From the NCBI GenBank assembly GCA_022747635.1, contig JAKTNV010000023.1, positions 3,692,348 through 3,756,347 on the forward strand: DNA of 64,000 nucleotides, written 5' to 3'. The position numbers and the translations under genes were made by a program. The DNA comes from Hetaerina americana. Its lineage: Eukaryota > Arthropoda > Insecta > Odonata > Calopterygidae. This document shows positions 35,990 through 47,050 of the stretch, in pieces. Each line of letters begins with the position of its first letter. The first letter of the stretch is position 1. A model generated the notes under the pieces. It had not been told where the DNA came from and ran no database searches. It was given only the letters and a program-made list of their open reading frames with translations.

Positions 35990-36455
35990 TGAAAACAATG
36001 CTCATTGTCTTTTTCGATAGCAAAGGAGTGGTCCATAAGGAGTTCGTTCCCCGAAGGCAGCCAGTTAACGCTTACTAGTACGTGGATGTGCTGGAAGGAC
36101 TCCGTTAAAGATTCATCAGGACGAGAAAGTACATCTTCGCTAACTGGCAACTCCATTAAGACAACGCCCTACGAGTTCCTGGCCAAACACCAGGTGCCAA
36201 TGCTGCCCCACCCTCCTATAGTTTGACTGACTTCTTCTTCCCCCGCAGCACACTTCTTTATGTTCCCTCGGATTCTTAGGCAGCTTAGAATGGAACCCGT
36301 TTTTCGTCCATTGAAGAGATCCCATCAGCCGTGACGAAGGCCTTGCGAGATCCCCGAGGACGCATTCCAGGGCGCGTACTAGTCATGGCAGAGTCGCTGG
36401 AAAAATGTGTAGAGACCCTAGGATAGTACTTTGAAGAATTTTAGGTGTTTGTACA
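35990..36455 (+). pseudogene. Mariner transposase, C-terminal half relic
   Basis: Reads, with several stops and shifts, IVFFDSKGVVHKEFVP (family motif before the second catalytic region), then remnants of the DNA-binding-to-catalytic linker, FLAKHQVPMLPHPPI (pattern LPHPPYSPDLAP, second and third aspartate area partly lost), DFFFPRS, and the tail KALRDP...ESLEKCVETLG.YFEEF before the right inverted repeat. It is the second half of the transposase of the skeleton starting at 33905. Confidence 0.8.
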
Positions 36456-36659
36456 AATCTGTTCAATAAATTACTTAAAAAAACATAGGCATTACTTTTG
36501 GAACGCACACTGTATGTATCAGAGCCACTTTCAAATTTGTTTTAAGTCTTCTTTTCAAGAAATAAGTTGCATGAACATTTATCACTGACCGTAGGCTTAC
36601 TTAGAGGTAAAAATTCCTGCGTATATTTGAGGCAGGTTACTTATCTGCGGATGTTAAGG

Positions 36660-36905
36660 GCATATTAGAATCACCCACTTACTATGGTAGATCAGATCAC
36701 CACTGTAAAATCAGGGAGGTTTATAGTAGAATGGATAGATTTAAAATAAATATTTATATATTTGTCGATATATTGCATGTTTCTTCCGTGTTCCTTGCTT
36801 CTTTCTGGTATTGCATGAAGTTTTTATTTAGCTTACGGGTAGTGACTAAACACCCCTCGCCACACGCCCTTGTGGTGACTTGCAGGGTATTATGTAGATG
36901 TATAT
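36660..36905 (+). mobile_element. GTAGAT-tail non-LTR element (copy 5), 3' end
   Basis: A degraded member with tggtagatcagatcacc and gggaggtttatag (decayed RT tail equivalent) followed by an AT-rich 3' UTR and the terminal hairpin GCCACA/TGTGGT and tattatgtagatgtat at 36850-36905. Confidence 0.6.
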
Positions 36906-36909
36906 ACTG

Positions 36910-37680
36910 ACCGCAACGCTAGTGAAACAGTCTTTCTGCCAAGTTGAAAACGAGGGAATAACGGAAACCCCTGGTGTCTACGAAGTTCTTTGTTCGATTT
37001 CAAGAAAATTGGAGTAAGGTGGAGAAAAATAGTGCTCATCTTTAATCCTTTGGTATTTCTATGTGAGCGGATTTCACATAATAACAAATGTTTTGCCTCA
37101 CCTTTAGATTTGAGATACTTGAATAGAGATATGATACATTAACACTGACCAGAATGTTACGCAAAGAAAGGGCAAGCAATATCTTTTCAAACCCAGAACA
37201 CTATGTCAATGAGTCAACATGTGAACATTTGTGTTTAGGACATTGCCCCCAATGTGGGTACATCAATAAACATAATGGAGATTTTGGCTTTTTTTCTGCG
37301 AAGTCCGTGCATTTTTCTTATTAATTTAACTGAAGCCTCATTCATTTGAACAGAACTCAAAAATTCTCATATTTCGGCGAATTTGGAAATTTTTCATGAA
37401 AAAATAGAACCAGCAATTCATGTGAAAACTTGAATGTCATCCACTACAGCATATGTACTAGATAAAATACATTAAGCTGTGAAAATACAACGGTGAGCTG
37501 GAAGAGAAAAGGTTTTACCAAGTACTTCCTACCTATCATTTACCATTCAAAGGGGTGATTGACAAAAAAAACATTGGCTGGTTAACTTGCTAATGCAGAA
37601 CTTATTCTTACGGAAGCTTTTGCCAGAACTCATTTTCCTTAATCTTCATATTATTTTCACCAAGCAAGAAATTAACTTAA
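36910..37680. other. No gene recognised
   Basis: AT-rich DNA up to the RTE target duplication. Confidence 0.45.
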
Positions 37681-37739
37681 TATACGTACATTAAGGACGG
37701 TACCGGGAAACCACCTCAATTATCATTCCCAAGATAAAT

Positions 37740-38839
37740 ATGATGGTCAATAAAGAGATTTTGAGTCCTGGTAACTACGGGGCTCGGCACAATCGGCCGT
37801 GTGTCGTGCCCGGCAGCGGAGGAGGCAAGGCTTCCGCGGTCGTCATCCAACGAAACCCTTGCAAGGGAAAACCAGCAGCAGCAGGACAAAAGACGCAGGA
37901 GAAGAAGACCACATTAGTTAGAATAGGAACGTGGAATGTTAGGACAATGATGAGGATAGGGAAATTGGAGAACGTTTAGCGAGAGATGGAAAGGGGAAAT
38001 ATAGATATTTTACAGGTAGGTCTATGCGAGGTGAGATGGAAGGATAGCGGGGATTAATGGAGTAATAATTATAGAATAATATACAGCGGCGGGGACGAGA
38101 GCCAACGAGGGGTTACCATAATATTAAATGAAGAGGTAGGAAGAAGCGTAGTCAACATAGAGCAGGTAACGGATTGATTATTACTTTGTAGAGATAAAAG
38201 CAGAACCGATGAACTTGGTTATAATTCAGGTATACATGCTACCGAGCAACCAAACAGAGGAAGAGGTCGATAGGATATACGATCAATTAGAGGACATAAT
38301 CGCGTGTGTTCCAGCAGGAAAACATTTGACGGTGATGGGGGATTGGAATGCGACGGTAGGAAAAAGGAGTGATGGTGATGAGGTGGGGGACTACGGTTTT
38401 GGTATGAGGAATGACCGCGGGGAGAAAGCAGTTGAGTTCTGCAGGAGAGAGGGGTTAGTCATCACCAACACTTGGTTTAAACACCACAAAAGTCGCAGGT
38501 ATACATGGAAAATGCCAGGTGACTCAGAAAGGTATCAGTTAGATTATGTATATTCTGGTTAGGCACAGGTTTAGGAACAGTGTGATAAATTCACACAGCT
38601 TCCCGGGAGCGGATGCGGGCTCTGACCACAATTTAGTTGTTATGAAATGTAGCGTCCGTTTCAAAAAGATAAGGCAGGGGCGGCGGGTTAGAAAATGGAA
38701 TTTAGAAGCATTAAATGGTTTGAAAAGGAAGGAGTACAAACAGGTGGTAGAGGAAATCATGGAGGATGGTAAAGATCTAAGTACTATCGAAGAAAAATGG
38801 GAAAGTATCAAGAAAGGGTTATCGAAAGCTGGAAAAGAC
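37740..38839 (+). pseudogene. RTE apurinic-type endonuclease domain
   Basis: The first half of the RTE polyprotein, which nicks target DNA. It opens with a basic leader (to about 37910) and then RIGTWNVRTM (37920-37955), the standard start of this endonuclease. VRWKDSG (near 38033), YSGGDESQRG (near 38083), VMGDWNATVG (the GDWN catalytic box, 38332-38365), GxRNDRGxxxVEFC, then HHKSRRYTWKMPG and QLDYV at the 3' strand, and SDHNLVVMKC (38616-38650) with the terminal catalytic SDH. Stops near 37978, 38058 and 38178 and a shift at about 38550 disable it. The coding continues after the insertion at 44307. Confidence 0.85.
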
Positions 38840-38994
38840 ACTATTAATAATAATAATAAACAATTTTTATTGCTCTGGGAGCAAAGTCCCTTGGAGCAGA
38901 ATACATGTTACATGAGGTTTTGAAACCTATGGAGTGAAACAGGTTTACATAATTCATAGAATAAGGTAATTAAACCAGTCAAAAAACACAATTT

Positions 38995-39026
38995 AACATC
39001 AGTTGAACGATCATACAGTACAATAC

Positions 39027-39057
<31 letters not shown>

Positions 39058-39058
39058 A
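38995..39058. repeat. TA-rich microsatellite in retrotransposon 3' UTR
   Basis: Interrupted (TA)n with tatatacatatat pattern at about 39025-39058, inside the 3' UTR of the nested non-LTR element. Confidence 0.85.
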
Positions 39059-39247
39059 CAATAGTTATAATTACCATAGCGTAAATATTTAGCCTGATAG
39101 AACCGTAGTAAGGTCATTTTGGTAGTGTGGTAGAAAGATATTCAAACATGTTCCTGTTGAATTGGGATGTATTCCTGGATAATTTTACTTTATTAGGCAA
39201 ATAGTTCCATAGTTTACAGGATGAAATACTGAATGACTTTTCATATA

Positions 39248-40579
39248 CTACCTTGATCAAAAAGTTCCCGGAATTTATTCAGAAAATTAAAAATACAAGT
39301 TTATTCATCTAAATCTATATTGTCCCCTTCAAAGTAATCCCCATCGACTGCAACACACTTATGCCAGCGCTTGATCCAATCCTCGAAACATTTTTTATAT
39401 TCGGTTTTCGGTATGTCCATCAGTGCTTCCTGCGATTTTTCCATTACTTCCTCTCGGCTGCTAAAACGCGTTCCCCGTAATGGTTTTTTAACTCGATTGA
39501 ACAGAAAGAAGTCACAGGGAGCCAAATCAGGTGAATTCGGTGGCTGTTGGATGGTATTTGTTGCATTTTTCGTCAAAAAATTACGAATAATGATAGCACT
39601 GTGCGACGGTGCGTTATCATGGTGCAAAATCCACGAGTTTTCTGCCCACATTTATGGTCTCTTTCGGCGAATTGCTTCACGCAAACGTCTCATAACGCCC
39701 AAATAATACTATTTGTTTACTGTCTGGCCTTCTGGCAAAAATCCATGATGCACTACACCGTTGTAATCCATGAAAACCGTCAGCATTGCCTTCTTTTTTG
39801 ACTGAAAACGACGTGGTTTTTTTGGTCTCGGCTCATTTGGTGAACGCCATTCACTTGCCTGATGTCTGGATTGCGTGTCGTACTCATAAACCCACGTCTC
39901 GTCTCCAGTAATGATCCTTTTGATGAATGTGGGATCGGATTCAGCCTCGCAAATCATGTCTTTTGCGACGACAACACGGTCTCTTTTTTGCATGAAATTG
40001 AGGTCTTTTGGCACCAACTTTGCTGCTACACGACGGAAACCCAAATCATTAACCACAATGTCTTGGGCGGATCCATAGGCAATGTTCAAGTCCTCCGCTA
40101 TTTCTCTGATGGTTAATTTGCGGTTATTGACCAACATTTCTTTTACTTTATCAATTTTTTCACCGACTTTCGATGTCGATGGTCTGCCACTGCGTTCATC
40201 ATCTTCGATTGACTCACGACCACTTCTGAACCGCTCGTGCCACTGGTAAACGACCGTTTTTTTTAGAGAATCGTTGCCGAAACACTTTTCCAACATTTCC
40301 AACGTCCGTGCGCCACTAAATCCGTTTTTTACGCAAAATTTAATACAAGTTCGTTGTTGCAAATTTAAATCCATTTCTGCAATTGTAAAAAATCGCCAAC
40401 ACACACAGAGATAGATGTACTCTTGGCTACGTAACTTTTGCAAATGTCAAGTTATGACACTAAGATTTAAAGGGAATATCAACAACAGATGTACCAATTT
40501 AACAAAAAAAACAGAACTCAAATCGGAACGATGGGAGCGCCACACGGTGGTTATTCCGGGAACTTTTTGATCAAGGTAG
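39248..40579 (-). mobile_element. Nearly intact mariner transposon nested in the retrotransposon
   Basis: Perfect terminal inverted repeats (ctaccttgatcaaaaagttc from 39248 and its complement ending at 40579) are flanked by TA duplications at 39246-39247 and 40580-40581. Length is 1332 bp, normal for mariner. It separates the RT C-terminus of the host element into two parts and is the youngest layer of the nest. Confidence 0.95.
39301..40374 (-). pseudogene. Mariner transposase with two nonsense codons
   Basis: One continuous frame from ATG (complement of 40372-40374) to the stop at 39301, broken only by TAG at 39707-39709 and TAA at about 39652-39654. At both places the family normally has glutamate, so each could be one G-to-T change. 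Order: first HTH (KFCVKNGFSGARTLEMLEKC), linker DDERSGRPSTS, second HTH (LTIREIAEDLNIAYGSAQDI), KLVPK, ITGDETWVYEYD (first catalytic Asp), then after the stops WILHHDNAPSH (second Asp) and NSPDLAPCDFFLFNRVKKPL (third Asp, D34D spacing), ending near YFEGDNIDLDE. All three catalytic residues remain. About 357 codons, typical length. An upstream extension to 40443 is open but lacks family similarity. Confidence 0.9.
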
Positions 40580-43314
40580 TATAGCCGTGCGGTATTTGAG
40601 AAGATGGAGTGTGTTTGTAATGCGAGTTGATGTCTTTGTCGTAAGTGAATTGAATATAAAATTTTCATATAAATATGAAGGGGTTTTTGAATTCAGAACT
40701 TTAAATAATTGTGAGGCCTTTTGAAGCATTCTCCTCTGTTCGAGGTTTAGCCAATTCAACATTTTATAGTAAGGAGTTACACGTTCATTAAAACGCATAT
40801 TAAAGATGAATCGTAGACAAGAATTTTGGAGCCTTTGTAATTTTGTACTTATCTCCTTGTTCACATCAGCGTATACAACTGAGCAATAGTCGAGATGTGG
40901 TAATACTAACGTTTGAACAAGCTTCTGGCGTAATGTTATAGGGATTAGGTGTCTGAAATTCTTCATTGTGTAAAGAGTTTTGTGAACTTTATTAGAAATG
41001 GCATTTACTTGCTCGCGCCAGGTTAAGGTGCTGCTTAGATAAACTCCTAGGCTTTTCACTGTATTTGAGTAGTCAATTTGAATATTTAAAACACTTATAT
41101 TAGGGAGATCACTTGCGAGCAGCATATGTACATTGGCGGTGCTTCCAAAGATTATCGACTTGGTCTTTTTAGGATTTATATTTAGCCGATTTTCAGTCAG
41201 CCATTCACAGATGAGTTGGATATCCTTGTTGACCAAGTCAATGCCATGGTTAAATTCAGAGGGGTAGGACTCCAGATATATCTGTAGATCGTCAGCATAA
41301 AAGTGATGTTTACAATGAGTTATTATGGTAGCTAGTTCTTTTATAAAAATAGTAAATAATAAAGGTCCGAGAATTGACCCCTGTGGAACTCCACATAGGA
41401 CAGGTTGGAAAACAGATACATTCCCGTCTTCATCTTTAACAGCTTGCTGACGATTAGACAGATAGGAGCGAAACCAAGGAAGGACAGAGTAAGAGAACTT
41501 GAGTTTGCTCATACGTTCCAGTAGTATGCCGTGGTCTACTGAATCAAAAGCCTTGCTCAAATCGAATTGGACTAAAACTGTTACTTTTTTGTGTCTATGG
41601 ATCTGCGTATATCATCAGTAATCTTTATCAAAGCCGACTGAGTGCTATAGAGCTTACGAAAGCAAGACTGATACTCATCGAAGAAATTGTGCCGCGTAAG
41701 ATGCTCCACTGTAACCGTATGAACGATTCGCTCGAGAGGTTTGGAAAAAGAAGAAAGAAGTGCAATAGGTCGGAATTCAGACATTTCTTTCGGAGTTGTT
41801 ATTTTCACTATCGTCCGAACTAGGGCAGATTTCCACAAGGTAGGAAATATAGAGTAATTGAGTGAACAGTTATAGATGTTTAGTATCATAGGCATTACGA
41901 CTGGGAGAATAACATTTAGCATTCTTGCACTGATTCCATCGACGCCTGTTGAATTTGATTTTAAACTTTTCACTTGTGTTATCAGCATTTCGGGTGTATA
42001 GTGGGGGAAATAAAGCCTTCCATCGGCAAAGTTTGATAATAATGCATGATCTTTTGATGTGAAATTATTTTGGGTTTGAGTAGAATGGTTACCATCCTCG
42101 ACATAATTTTCACCCTTGAAAGCAGACGTGAGAAAGTAGCTATTTAAATCATCCAAGGGGAAGTTCATTTTGAATGGGGGATGTCAAGGCTTTCCAAGTC
42201 CGAGGCGCCTCAGCTCCTGCCAAGTGGACTTTATGTCCCATTTATCGGAAAAGCACGAAACATAGTATTTTTGTTTAGCGGTACGGATTCGGTGCTGCAC
42301 TTGATTGCGAGCCACTTTGTATTGTTCGTGAAGGTGCGGGAGTTGAGTTCTTCTGAAATTACGGCGAAGACGATCCCTAACCGCCATGAAGTTCCTAATT
42401 TCGGAGGTTAACCATGGAGCTGGATGACGTTTTGGCTGAATAACTTTTTTTGGCGCATGTGTATCAAAGATTTGCATGAGTATTGTATTGAAGGTATTAA
42501 TTTTTTTATCCGCCAGATGGGTTTTGAAAAGTTCACTTAGGTTAGTTTCAAGTGAGTCTGCTGCAAATTTGGACAAATCAAAATTCTTGAAATCACGAAA
42601 ACACAAATAATTAGGTTTATTAGTTTTCAGTTTAAATCTATATTTTATGAAAACTAGGTCGTAAAAAAAAGAGACAGGGAGCGGTCCATACTCTTCAACC
42701 TTGGACATGTCGTCGACAATAAAGAGGTCTAGGAGGGTACTGCTATTCACAAGATTATGGGTGGGCTGGTAGGGAATGAGGAATAGGTTACAACTAAATA
42801 GTAGGTCACTGAGATAGGTGCTATTGTGCGTTTTCTTCATGATATCACTGTTAAAGTCACCACACAGAATCACGCCTTTGTAGCTAGGAAGAAGACGGAT
42901 CAGAGAAGGCTCAAAGTCTTCAGACATATTTTGTTTTTATTTGTTTTGGGGGGTCTGTACACGACACAAAACAATATTTTACCCTCCTTTCCAACTATTT
43001 TAATGAACATATATTCTGGCCTGAAGGGGGAGCCATCAGACTTTAACAACAATTTAAATGATAAGCTCTCGTGCAAGTACACTCAAACACCACCACCAAC
43101 TCTTCCTGGTGTGTCATTTCGCAGAATGCTGTAATTACTTAGTTGGACGGATTCCGAGGAGATTTTTTCGTTAAGCCAACTTTCAGAAACAGCAATGGCT
43201 TGATAATTTCGAGCAGAAAAGCAATCCCGGAACTCATCAAGGTGTCTGAATAATGACTGTGCGTTTACATGGCACATTTTTAACATTTCTGTGGAGTTAG
43301 GCATTTATGTGAAA

Positions 43315-44252
43315 TTACTGAGATCTTCGAAACAGGTAATCACACTTCGTTCCCCCCCCGTCACTCATTCTCGTGTAAATCCTTCCTCCTCGTATCCAAA
43401 GATATTTGAATTTTCCTGCTCTTTTAAGTTCCCTGGCGTTAGCGTAAAGTTTCCTATTGAACTGTGTGAGGGCCTCGTTTATGTATATCGTCTTATTGCG
43501 GACGTTATTAAGCCCAATATCGCGTGTACTAAGGTCGCGTTTAACTCTCCGCCGGTTAAGGAACTCGCTAACCATTCCTTGCCTCAAAAATCGAAGCATA
43601 ATGATTGGGGGCCGATCTGAGTCACTACGAGTTTTCACACGATAGACGTAATCGATGTCCGATGTATCTACTTGAACTCCTATTGCCAGGCCTATCTGAT
43701 GGATGATAGCCCTAAGTATTTCATCTTCTTTGATTGGAACCCCCTGGATCTCAACTACATTTCTCTTGGTTTCTTGCTCTAATTGGTGGGAGTATTGTTC
43801 TAGTTCTGACACCCGTTTCTGCAACAGGCACAAATCACCAATTGTTTTCTCCAGTTTTTCAACAAGGCTTGCAATTGCACTGTTCACGTTACTAATGGAC
43901 TTGTTCAACTCATTCATTGTCTCGTGGCACCACAGAAGGGACTTTTTGATCTCACCTTGCTCGTCCTGGAGGCACTTGATTCGAGTCAGGATTTCGTTCA
44001 GTGTAGCAGCTGCGGGTTCTTCACCAGCAAGGCTGCCATTGCTGTTAATAGAAGTGGTATCACTTCTGATGCACATTTCCTCCCAAGACACGAGACACAT
44101 TGCCATGGCCATTGCAGGTCCTCCAGGGTTCGTAGGTCTTCCTCCGTCATCGAAGAACAAGCAAGATGGTACTATTCACGGCAATCACCACAGGAAACAT
44201 TGCCTTTAACGCGCTTTACAATGTGACCACATTTCCCACAGTTTGACGGCAT
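43315..44252 (-). pseudogene. Non-LTR ORF1: PHD-like zinc finger, coiled coil, FP-like C-terminus
   Basis: Likely nucleic-acid chaperone of the nested element. From the ATG at 44252 the frame gives CGKCG, CGDC, YHLAC and WQCVSCL, a Cys/His series fitting a PHD-type finger, but a TAG lies between CGDCRE and YHLAC. After a frameshift near 44040 the main frame holds a coiled-coil region (leucine-rich, EKLEKTIGDLCLLQKRVSELEQ at about 43800-43870) and then an RNA-binding-like domain: NVVEIQGVP, VDYVYRVKT-type, PPIIMLRFL, YINEALTQFNRKLYANAREL and KFKYLWIRGGRIY. That domain resembles the baculovirus FP-protein-like C-terminus common in insect ORF1s. Position just upstream of ORF2 supports the role. 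Confidence 0.75.
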
Positions 44253-44329
44253 GTCGAGAGAGCAGAAAGACGTCCGTTCACTACCAAGGACATGAAACAA
44301 CTATTAGAACGCGAAAATTACTACGAAAC

Positions 44330-46069
44330 CATGGATCACGGAGGAGATGATTATAAAGATGGATGAGAGGAGAAAATGGAAGAATGTAAACACAGAGTTA
44401 GGCAAAATGAAGTACAAAGACTTAAACAATATATTGAGGCGAGCAACAAATAAAGCTAAAAGAAGCATGGTGGAAGACGCAGTGCGAGGGTATGGAAAGT
44501 CTGCAGAGGAAGGGTGAACTTGAGGCGCTGTAATGCAAAGTGAAATCGTTATCGGGAACTAAGAAAGGAAGAGCTATGCTAACAGTTAGAGATAAGGCGG
44601 GTAAGGTAATAGTTGACGCTGGAAAGATCCAACAGAGATGGATTATATAGAACTGTATTGTAAAGAGCTTAGACCAACAAAGTTAGACATAGAAAAGGAG
44701 CATGACATAGAGAAAGATAACTTAGGTCCGGGCATACTCGACGATGAGATAGAAAGGGCATTAAGGGAGATGAAGCTAAATAAGTCCGTGGGGATGGATA
44801 ACATTCCTGTGGAACTACTAAAATGTTTAGGTAAATGTGGGAGGCATAGTCTCTATGGGCTGATTCGTAGTATCTATGAGGAAGAAAGCTGGCCGGAAGA
44901 CTTTATGAGATCACTTTTAGTTCCTATTCCGAAAAAGGTAAAGGCTTACATCATGTGAGGACTACAGGGCAATAAGTTTGATATCCCACGCCGCTAAAGT
45001 TTTTCTAAGGATCATTAACAAAAGAATAGAGAGTAGGGCAAATGATTACTTAGGGGATGACCAGTTTGGGTTTGGGAAGGGGAGAGGTACGCGTGATGCC
45101 ATTGCACTAATAAGATTATTATTCGAGAGGAATATAGAATACAACCAGGAGATATTTGCCTGTTTCGTAGATTTCGAAAAAGCGTTTGATAGAGTGAATT
45201 GGGAAAAACTAATGAGTATATTGCAGAAAATAAGAATAGATTGGAAGGATAGGAGGCTAATCCGCAACCTGTACATGTCTCAGACTACTCAGGTGCAAGT
45301 GGGGAACGGGGAGTCCGGATGGGCAGTGTTAGGAAGAGGTGTAAGGCAGGGTTGCCCATTATCACCGTTGCTGTTCAACCTGTATGCAGAGGAAATGATT
45401 AAAGAGGCATGGGAAGAACTGGAAGTAGGAATGAAAGTCGGCGGGGAATCAATAAAATCCGTTAGGTCTGCTGATGACCAAGCATTAGTTTGTCAACCAG
45501 CCAAGGGGCTGCAAGCATTGCTGAGTGAATTGGAAATTCAGTGCGACAGGTATGGGATGAGAATCAATATTAATAAAACAAAGGTTATGCGATTTTCTAG
45601 AAAGAATAAGGCCAAGCTTAACATTAAAATAGGAGGGCAAAAACTAGAGCAGGTAGAACAGTTTACGTATCTCCGAAGTGTTTTGGACCAACACGGTCTA
45701 AGTAATAGGGACCGAAGGAGAAGAATTGCGCTAGGCAAAGAGGCTTTCACAAGGAGGAGGGAGTTGATGACAGGGACTTTGATTAAGGATATTAAGAAAA
45801 TACTTGTAAAAACTTTGATATGGAGCGTAGCTTTGTACGGAGTGGAAACGTGGTCATTGAAGCAGGAGGATAGACGTAGACTGGAGGCTTTTGAATTGTG
45901 GGTGTGGAGAAGAATGGAGAAGGTGAAATTAACAGAGAAGAAAACAAATGAGGAGGTACTTGGTATGGTGGGCGAGGACAGGGGTTTATTGGAAGAAATC
46001 CGATGGAGGCAGGAAAAGTGGATGAAGGGGGTGTTGACCGGCAGTGGGATGTTGAAGACTGTGATATAG
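44330..46069 (+). pseudogene. RTE reverse transcriptase domain
   Basis: Second half of the RTE polyprotein. It resumes after the nested element with KPWITEEM (about 44331) and KMDERRKWKNVNTELGKMKY, is broken by stops near 44517-44640, and continues with MDYIELYCKEL, LREMKLNKSVGMDNIPVELL and PEDFMRSLLVPIPKK to 44958. After a shift the long frame 44978-46069 carries IINKRIESRANDYLGDDQFGFG, motif A (CFVDFEKAFDRVNW, about 45162), motif B (VRQGCPLSPLLFNLYAEEM, about 45340), the catalytic box, NINKTKVMRFSRKNKAK and the C-terminal SVALYGVETWSLKQEDRRR, ending KTVI. The box reads SADD at about 45467-45478 instead of the family's FADD. Confidence 0.9.
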
Positions 46070-46299
46070 GGGAGAATGTTGGGCAAACGAGGAAAGGGAA
46101 GGAAGAGGATAGGAATGTTGGCTGGGATGAAGGGATGATGAAAGTACTCAGAGATGAAGAGGGACCTGATATAGAGTAGGATGCTGGAGTTTGTGTTCTG
46201 TTAGGAGTCACAAAATGTTTTATTTTGTAGCTGTGTACATCCAAAAACCTACCATAACCGGTAGATTACCTAATAATAATAATACGTACATTCAGGACG

Positions 46300-47048
46300 T
46301 TTAGAGACCTTTCATAAACATAACAGAGAAAAGTTTCAATCATTATGTGAGCGAACGAAGGCAATTGTGAAATAACGTAACTCAGAGCAGAGGAAGAATG
46401 GAGGAAAATTACTTAATTATTATTAAAGGAGTATGGGAGTGGATCTCGCGCCGTAATTAAACTTAAATTAATATTTCCCAACACTCGAGTCCAGCTGAAA
46501 ATTAAAAATGCTCAAAAGAATGAACTTAATTATTTGTTTATTAATACATCCTAATGACACTAATGTTTCGTCATACATGAAATAACATGCTTATCGTCAT
46601 CGAAACCTGTAACCTCAACATTAATAATTCTCATTGGCCACCTTTTATGGCAAAAAAGAAGTTTTTATGAAAATCACTGCTCTTTTCTCTCATGGCTACA
46701 AATTAAGGCCTCGTATTGAATTTAACTGAGTATTTGATTGTGGAATCCGCACCAACTACGAAGCACATATAAGTAGAGATGAAATATTCGTAGCCAGAAT
46801 TTGGAGGTTCAATATTACTCTTAATTGCCCAAAAACTGGACTTAATCCATTTGTCCCTTGTTATCACTCCAAAGAGAAATAATGACGTCCAAAAAGTAAC
46901 AGGCAATTATTTACAACTATGCTAAATATGATTGTAACTTTTGACTCAAAAGATGATGGGAAAAGTTCTTCTTTGAACAGTATTCTTCAATGTTGATGGT
47001 AAGGCGGTGTTAAGCTGCAAGAAGCCCGGCAGTAGGAAAGCATTCGAA
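46300..47048. other. No gene recognised
   Basis: AT-rich DNA between the RTE and a deleted mariner. Confidence 0.45.
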
Positions 47049-47050
47049 TA

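Larger units (their letters stand above)
33905..36512 (+). mobile_element. Mariner skeleton filled by later insertions
   Basis: The terminal inverted repeats gtgcgttctaaaagtaatgc (33908-33927) and gcattacttttggaacgcac (36489-36508) face each other with one mismatch. Between them lie mariner 5' sequence (to about 34080), a Penelope-like fragment, two GTAGAT-tail elements, and the second half of the transposase (35990-36455). Roughly 1.9 kb of foreign DNA sits inside the original element, so it predates those insertions. Confidence 0.75.
39121..43304 (-). pseudogene. Non-LTR ORF2: endonuclease and reverse transcriptase, interrupted
   Basis: Domain order: APE endonuclease (HVNAQSLFRHLDEF, AVSESWLN near 43180, GRVGGGV, YRPPK near 42950, CGDFNSD near 42855, LLDLFIVDD near 42720), linker with the basic region RHPAPWLTSEIRNF, then RT (STGVDGISARML, EFRPIALLSSFSKPLERI, FDLSKAFDSVDHG near 41550, GVPQGSILGPLLF near 41380, catalytic FYADDLQIYL near 41290). 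Damage: TGA at 43083-43085, a frameshift near 42915, TGA at 42184-42186, a shift at an A-run near 41580, and a mariner inserted at 39248-40579. The C-terminal KSFSISSCKLWNYLPNKVKL lies beyond the mariner at 39121-39245. Original length roughly 950 aa. Confidence 0.85.
38847..44299 (-). mobile_element. CR1/Jockey-like non-LTR retrotransposon nested in the RTE
   Basis: Two-ORF element reading leftward. The 3' end is a (TTA)n tail next to the left junction; the 5' end lies just upstream of ORF1. The short direct repeat actatta at 38840-38846 and 44300-44306 is the likely target duplication, and joining the flanks approximately restores the RTE reading. ORF1 (44252-43315) and ORF2 (43304-39121) are adjacent, 10 bases apart. 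It is itself interrupted by a mariner at 39248-40579. The clade (CR1, Jockey or relative) is not settled. Confidence 0.85.
37700..46281 (+). mobile_element. Full-length RTE-clade retrotransposon, with nested insertion
   Basis: Bounded by an 18-base target duplication with one mismatch: atacgtacattaaggacg at 37682-37699 and atacgtacattcaggacg at 46282-46299. The 3' end is ccggtagattacctaataat followed by a short (TAA)n tail, the same end as at 15.2 and 22.8 kb. It encodes an APE-type endonuclease (37.9-38.8 kb) and an RT (44.3-46.1 kb), separated by a 5.4-kb foreign element. Without the insert it is about 3.1 kb, a normal RTE length. Confidence 0.9.

Noticed and set aside
43315..44160. Baculovirus FP protein gene
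   Set aside because: The FP-like domain is the C-terminus of a retrotransposon ORF1: it follows a PHD-like finger and coiled coil and directly precedes ORF2.
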